19,278 nucleotides of DNA from contig JAJDTE010000159.1 of assembly GCA_022827325.1 (NCBI GenBank), positions 1 through 19,278 on the forward strand, read 5' to 3'. Below the pieces are notes generated by a model, which had not been told where the DNA came from, made no database searches, and saw only the letters and a list, made by a program, of their open reading frames with translations. This stretch comes from VYFG01 sp022827325. Its GTDB lineage: Bacteria > Pseudomonadota > Gammaproteobacteria > Arenicellales > Poriferihabitantaceae. Of the stretch, positions 15,750-19,278 are shown in pieces (the first letter of the stretch is position 1; each line of letters begins with the position of its first letter). The translations under genes were made by a program, and so were the position numbers.

Positions 15750-16730
15750 TCAGGAGATGGCCTGGCCTGCCGCCCGGCCTGCCGCAATCCTGTTCCGATG
15801 CAGGCCCTCCCGCCATGCGGTCAGAACCCCGGCGGTGCCGATCAATGCCATTCCGGCGATGGCATTCATCGTGGGCCACGTGTCGAACAGGGCCTTGCCC
15901 CAGAAGACGGCGAACAGCAGGTAGCTGAAATCAATCGGCGCCAGCCAGCTGCTGTCGGCGGTCTGGTAGGCCCTGCCCAGGCAGAGATTGCCGGAAATGT
16001 TGAGTACCGATGTCAGGAGGGCGAAGACCACCACGATCCATGTCAGCATCGGCCAGCCGATGGCCACGAACGGGGCACCCTGTTGCAGTTCGGCAGGCAG
16101 GGGAAACAGGGTAAGCACCAAGCTCCCCAGCGCCCCTGATACCACGAAGACCACCGCCACCGGGAACACCATGGCCAGGGTGTTTTCCCGTCGGCAGGCG
16201 CGGCGGATCGTGAGAATGTTGACCGCGTAGAAAAATCCCGCCAGGATGGGCAGGCACTGCATTGTCGAGAAACCGTCCTCCCAGGGAGACAGCACCAGCA
16301 CCGCGCCGATCGCGCCCAGCACAAGGGCGGACAGACGCCAGGGGCCCACCTGCTCTCCGAGTACCGGGCCTGCGAGCAGGGACACGAACAGCGGATAGGT
16401 ATAGAGCCCTGTCGCCATCTGCGTCATGGTCAAGAACGGTGCGGCGGCAAAAAAGCAGAACATGCAGAGGGTCATGAGCAGGGCACGAAGGTAGACCACG
16501 ACGGCCCGCTTGGGCTTCAGCAGGTATAGCCCGCCGCCGATGACGGCCAGAACGATTGCAAAGACCAGGTTGCCGATGGCCCTGAGCGCCTGGAACTGCC
16601 AGAACGATGTCTGCACCGAGATCAGCTTGACCAGTCCGTCCTGCAATGCCAGGATAAAAACCGCCGAGAGCAGCAGCAGCAGTGCCGTGAGCGGCCGGTC
16701 GCTGGTCGGATTGCCGATGAGTGAGCGCAT
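15750..16730 (-). CDS. DMT superfamily permease (EamA domain), 10 TM segments
   Basis: A 326-residue membrane protein with two EamA repeats. The first starts at about residue 15 and includes LQDGLVKLISVQTSFWQ. The second covers about 160-300 and includes SSWLAPIDFSYLLFAVFWG. It resembles the permease group in which the first half ends ATGLYTYPLFVSLLAGPVLGE. It is distinct from the permease at 2474-3373. The stop lies 9 bp from the acyl-CoA synthetase start, whose ribosome-binding site sits at its end, so the two are probably one operon. It may move the acid handled by the synthetase. The ATG at 16730 has no clear Shine-Dalgarno sequence. Confidence 0.88.
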   Translation of the reverse strand: MRSLIGNPTSDRPLTALLLLLSAVFILALQDGLVKLISVQTSFWQFQALRAIGNLVFAIVLAVIGGGLYLLKPKRAVVVYLRALLMTLCMFCFFAAAPFLTMTQMATGLYTYPLFVSLLAGPVLGEQVGPWRLSALVLGAIGAVLVLSPWEDGFSTMQCLPILAGFFYAVNILTIRRACRRENTLAMVFPVAVVFVVSGALGSLVLTLFPLPAELQQGAPFVAIGWPMLTWIVVVFALLTSVLNISGNLCLGRAYQTADSSWLAPIDFSYLLFAVFWGKALFDTWPTMNAIAGMALIGTAGVLTAWREGLHRNRIAAGRAAGQAIS

Positions 16731-17377
16731 TGGTCAGATGCGGTCCCAGGCCGGTTGCACCCGGGGCCGGCTCTCCCGGGAGTTACCCGGGACCCGGGCC
16801 AGGCTGCCTCTCGCGACGGCGCCGGGATGCGGACAGATATCTGTACTCACTTTGAACATTTCCCTTGATGGGTTTGTGGCCTTGGCCGGGCGCCGTTTCT
16901 TCGCGGCCGCCGGGTGTCTGAACCCCGGGTCTCCCCGTGCGCATGGGGCCGGGCGCAACGCGCCGGTGGAAACACCGGGGCGGTCCCGCCCGCAGATTCG
17001 GCGCGGCATCATAGCGTCCCGCCGTGCGGCGGCAAAGGTCTGGTGGTGGGTTTGTCGCGGATTTGCCCTGAGTTGTCCGGCTGCGGGCATTATGGGCACG
17101 GTACGCCAGGACTCCGCACACCGAATACCCTGCGTGCGAATGCCCGCGGCGAGGTTTCCCCGGCACCGCCGGGCGCACGGGATGCCGGGCCGAATGCGAA
17201 GGCATGGCGATCCGGGAATGCTGGCAATTTCCCCAAGGAATGGCAGAATGCTACCGGACGGGTACCGGCGGTAGGTCAGGTACCTGCGGTTGTTCCATGC
17301 CAGGCTCCTGTCCGCAAAATTCCGGCCCGCACACCTGACCGTCAACGAACCCGGCATCCAGACGTCATGCTCTTTCG
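16731..17377. other. long divergent non-coding region
   Basis: About 650 bp between a minus-strand permease and a plus-strand methyltransferase-like gene. The open frames in it, including a 207-codon one on the minus strand, are Arg/Pro-rich and look like chance frames in GC-rich DNA. The region carries several stem-loops, a cobalamin-riboswitch-like core (16935-17120) and two similar segments near 17268-17290. No clear promoter was identified. Confidence 0.5.
16935..17120 (+). ncRNA. possible degenerate cobalamin-riboswitch-like element
   Basis: On the plus strand, a stem CCCCGTG/CATGGGG is followed by CCGGTGGAAACACCGG (16963-16978) and CGGTCCCGCC (16981-16990). These recall the conserved GGTG..A...CCGG..C.GTCCCGC core of cobalamin riboswitches. 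About 115 bases later GCCAGGACTCC (17104-17114) resembles the B12-box GCCAGGAGACC. Differences are real: GGGAA before the core and ACTG after CCCGC are not intact, the loop is one base longer, and the B12-box end deviates. It may be a decayed element or coincidence. Confidence 0.2.
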
Positions 17378-18151
17378 ATGATTCCGTTCAACCCGGAAAC
17401 CCGGCTGAACCCCTTGAGCGGCCAAATCGCCTGCCGCAGGCGGCGCCTGGCCCGGAACGGCTGTCCGATGGCCTTCCTGCACGAAAGGATGCATGCGGAA
17501 ATGGAAAGCCGAATCGGACAGACCGGCGGGTGGGGGGGCCGGGCGCTGTACATCGGGTTTCACGGCAGTGCTCCGTCTTTGCCGGAAACAGGTTGCCGGC
17601 GACTGTCCCTGCTGGAAGGGGACGACTTGTCCGGCCTTGCGCCGGGCTTCGACCTGGTGGTGGTCAACCTGCAGCTGGCCTGGCTGGAGCACGGGTACTG
17701 GTTCGAACTCTTCCGGGGCCTGCTGCGTCCGGGCGGACGCATCTGTTTCAGCAGTCTTGGGCCGGACACGCTGGCCGAGCTCGATGAGGCCTGGCGGAAG
17801 GTGGATACCATGCCCCATGTCCATCCATTCGTTGACATGCACCACCTGGGGGATGCCCTGGTCCGGTCCGGCTTTCACCGCACCATCCTCGATGCGGACT
17901 GGATGGGCGTGGAATACGAGGATGTGGATCTGCTGATGGATGATCTTCGCCGCGAGGGATTCCACAATGTTTCACCCGGGCGGCGAAGGGCGCTGACCGG
18001 GCGAAGGCGACTTGAGGATCTGCGGGCCTGCTTCCGGGGATGTTCTCCTGTCCGGATGACTTTCGAACTGATTTACGGTTACGCGGAAGTCCCGGAAGCC
18101 GCGGCAGCCGGCGTGCGGGTGGCGCCCCCGTCCTTTCACGGGGGGGCATAG
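17378..18151 (+). CDS. BioC-like methyltransferase-fold protein, SAM site degenerate
   Basis: A protein of up to 257 residues. The C-terminal half strongly resembles BioC (malonyl-ACP O-methyltransferase): LLRPGGRICFSSLGPDTLAEL, DMHHLGDALVRSGF and GRRRALTGRRRL. The N-terminal half does not keep the SAM-binding loop: where BioC reads like VLDLGCGTG, this protein reads ALYIGFHGS, and the next acidic-loop strand is missing, with only about 30 residues to FDLVVVN instead of about 70. It has therefore probably lost methyl transfer, or acts as a scaffold or pseudoenzyme. A shorter start at ATG 17468 is possible, but the extra residues (RRRRLARN) fit the BioC N-terminus. It ends 5 bp from the soxA stop, convergent. 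Confidence 0.75.
   Translation: MIPFNPETRLNPLSGQIACRRRRLARNGCPMAFLHERMHAEMESRIGQTGGWGGRALYIGFHGSAPSLPETGCRRLSLLEGDDLSGLAPGFDLVVVNLQLAWLEHGYWFELFRGLLRPGGRICFSSLGPDTLAELDEAWRKVDTMPHVHPFVDMHHLGDALVRSGFHRTILDADWMGVEYEDVDLLMDDLRREGFHNVSPGRRRALTGRRRLEDLRACFRGCSPVRMTFELIYGYAEVPEAAAAGVRVAPPSFHGGA
18125..18144. terminator. GC hairpin between convergent genes
   Basis: Seven-base arms CCCCCGT and ACGGGGG enclose a 6-base loop, within the last codons of the BioC-like gene and just past the soxA stop. It could end transcription from both sides, but it has no U-tract. Confidence 0.35.
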
Positions 18152-18156
18152 GCCGA

Positions 18157-19068
18157 TCAGGGCCTCAGTGCCGGGGCGCTGAGCGGAATGCCGGAGTTCA
18201 TGATGGCCTGGTAGAGTTCGAGGCCGACATAGGTTTCACTCTGGGCCTCCAGGGGCGCCGCCCCCGCCAGCGCATTGCAATAGGCATACTGCCGATGCAG
18301 TGTTCCCATGGGGTCGCCGCCCAGGCTCCTGCGAATACTGTAGGCCGGATAGCCCATGCCATGACCAAGGGCCGCGCTCAGCACATGGCCACGCAGCCGG
18401 TTTCCCGCGTTGTGGACATGGCAATTGGCGCAGGACAGGTTCATCTGGCCCCTCTTGGCCCAGAAATAATGCCGCCCGATGGCATAGAGCCGGCGAACCT
18501 CCTCCTCGCGGTAGTCCACATCCAGGGGCTGTCCCTGCCAGGGGTCCTTGAAGGCCGCGACCAGCCGGGCCATTTCACTGCCCATGGCATCCAGGGGCGC
18601 TTCGCCATTCTGGCTCCGGCACAGGTTGATGTCGCCGGCGACGGTATGGACCTCGCCGTCGAAAAAGTAGGGATAGGCAATGGGCGGGGGCTTGCCGGAA
18701 AAACAGTCACGCAAGGACAGCCCGCTGGACATCGGCGCATCCCAGACCGTCCTGCCTGCCTCAACCTCGTCCAGGTGGGGGGGCGCCGCAAGCAGGAGGT
18801 CGCGGTTTTCCCGCTGCCTGGAATATTGCGGGAGGGCGGCCACGCCATCACGGTAGGACTCCAGGGGCACGCCCGGGAACCGGGAGAGGAAGAAGTCCTG
18901 GAACTGGCGGATGTCATCCCGGACTTCCGCCACCGGGGGAATGGAATCCGCTCCGGCAGGGAACGGAACCGTGAGCAGGTTTGCCGCGACGATAAGCACG
19001 GATGCCATCTTCAGACCATGCTGGCACCGGATTCGTGCCGAAATTCCAAGGTGGCGGGTAAATCCCAT
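18157..19068 (-). CDS. soxA: SoxA, monohaem-type c-cytochrome of the SoxAX thiosulfate-oxidation complex
   Basis: A 303-residue periplasmic cytochrome. An N-terminal export signal ends near AGADS (residue 41); the start could also be Met21. One haem site, CANCH (213-217), lies in RGQMNLSCANCH, typical of SoxA. Cys264 (AYCNAL) is the persulfide haem ligand. Cys122 and Cys150 replace the first haem site of dihaem SoxA and probably form a disulfide, so this is the one-haem class. With SoxX it joins thiosulfate to the carrier SoxYZ. The C-terminus ends in the family signature LSAPALRP. The gene starts two bases after the soxZ stop, so the two are coupled. soxB is not downstream: the next gene is convergent. 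Confidence 0.95.
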   Translation of the reverse strand: MGFTRHLGISARIRCQHGLKMASVLIVAANLLTVPFPAGADSIPPVAEVRDDIRQFQDFFLSRFPGVPLESYRDGVAALPQYSRQRENRDLLLAAPPHLDEVEAGRTVWDAPMSSGLSLRDCFSGKPPPIAYPYFFDGEVHTVAGDINLCRSQNGEAPLDAMGSEMARLVAAFKDPWQGQPLDVDYREEEVRRLYAIGRHYFWAKRGQMNLSCANCHVHNAGNRLRGHVLSAALGHGMGYPAYSIRRSLGGDPMGTLHRQYAYCNALAGAAPLEAQSETYVGLELYQAIMNSGIPLSAPALRP

Positions 19069-19070
19069 GG

Positions 19071-19278
19071 TCAGTCCACCTTGCCGTCGAATACCCGGCT
19101 GAATTCACCGGTCCGGCCCGCAAGATCCTGCCAGTCGACGCCGATGGTGTCACCGATCTTGAGGGCGCTGAAATGCGTGCCGGCGGCCGGGTTCCTGGAC
19201 ACGTTCCGACCCAGCAGGAGCTCTGCGTGGACTTCCCCGTTGCGACGGAACGTGACCCGGGTCAGGTAGCGTTCACTG
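19071..19278 (-). CDS. soxZ: SoxZ, sulfur-carrier chaperone subunit (C-terminal part)
   Basis: The final 68 codons of a gene whose start lies beyond the right edge. The visible protein contains YLTRVTFRRNGEV, NVSRNPAAGTHFSALKIGDTIGVDW and a short charged tail. The VSRNP and GDTI.V.W blocks match the C-terminal half of SoxZ, which pairs with SoxY to carry sulfur intermediates on a SoxY cysteine in the periplasm. The stop is two bases from the soxA start, consistent with a soxYZA gene order. Substitution of the usual aromatic after NP (here Ala-Ala-Gly) is a small oddity. Confidence 0.88.
   Translation of the reverse strand, partial: SERYLTRVTFRRNGEVHAELLLGRNVSRNPAAGTHFSALKIGDTIGVDWQDLAGRTGEFSRVFDGKVD

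Noticed and set aside
13530..16139. A very long plus-strand open frame (869 codons) opposite the acyl-CoA synthetase
   Set aside because: It is antisense to a gene with clear family motifs and is rich in Gly, Arg, Gln and His without recognisable domains; a GC-rich shadow frame.
16734..17357. A 207-codon minus-strand open frame in the divergent region
   Set aside because: Arg/Pro-rich, no domain, no ribosome-binding site; looks like chance coding in GC-rich DNA.

Overview
The window looks like a high-GC gammaproteobacterial chromosome. The evidence is a sox thiosulfate-oxidation gene pair of gammaproteobacterial sulfur-oxidiser type at the right end, an ExbB/ExbD/TonB energiser set, a BioC-like methyltransferase, and a catabolic load rich in quaternary-ammonium enzymes. 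A sulfur-oxidising lineage near Chromatiales/Ectothiorhodospiraceae is a guess. No tRNA, rRNA, CRISPR array, insertion sequence or phage gene was seen.

Layout. Positions 1-8347 hold eight minus-strand genes. In transcription order they are nicotinate phosphoribosyltransferase (pncB), a D-2-hydroxyacid dehydrogenase, a beta-keto-acid cleavage enzyme (BKACE), an L-carnitine dehydrogenase fused to a hot-dog thioesterase, a DMT/EamA permease, a creatinase-type M24 hydrolase, an alpha/beta hydrolase, and the 5' end of a HAD-type haloacid dehalogenase. Positions 8348-8963 are a divergent regulatory region. Positions 8964-10804 carry exbB-exbD-tonB on the plus strand. Positions 10935-13590 carry a tightly coupled Rieske oxygenase-SDR-SDR operon on the plus strand. 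Positions 13638-16730 carry, on the minus strand, a DMT permease and an NDP-forming acyl-CoA synthetase. Positions 16731-17377 are a 647-bp divergent non-coding region with a partial resemblance to a cobalamin riboswitch. A degenerate BioC-like methyltransferase (plus) then meets soxZ-soxA (minus, soxZ truncated by the window edge) tail to tail.

How the genes may work together. The dehydrogenase-thioesterase fusion and the BKACE overlap by 4 bp. Together they give a complete route from L-carnitine through 3-dehydrocarnitine and betainyl-CoA to glycine betaine plus acetoacetate. The Rieske oxygenase has the bridging glutamate of the carnitine/betaine oxygenase group rather than the usual aspartate, so an N-methyl or quaternary-ammonium substrate is plausible for it and its two SDR partners. 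The creatinase-type hydrolase also fits small methylated nitrogen compounds. The window therefore reads as a methylamine/betaine-type osmolyte catabolic island with its own permeases. The exact substrates of the Rieske-SDR-SDR operon and of the acyl-CoA synthetase cannot be read from sequence. The sox, tonB and pncB genes look like neighbours rather than pathway members.
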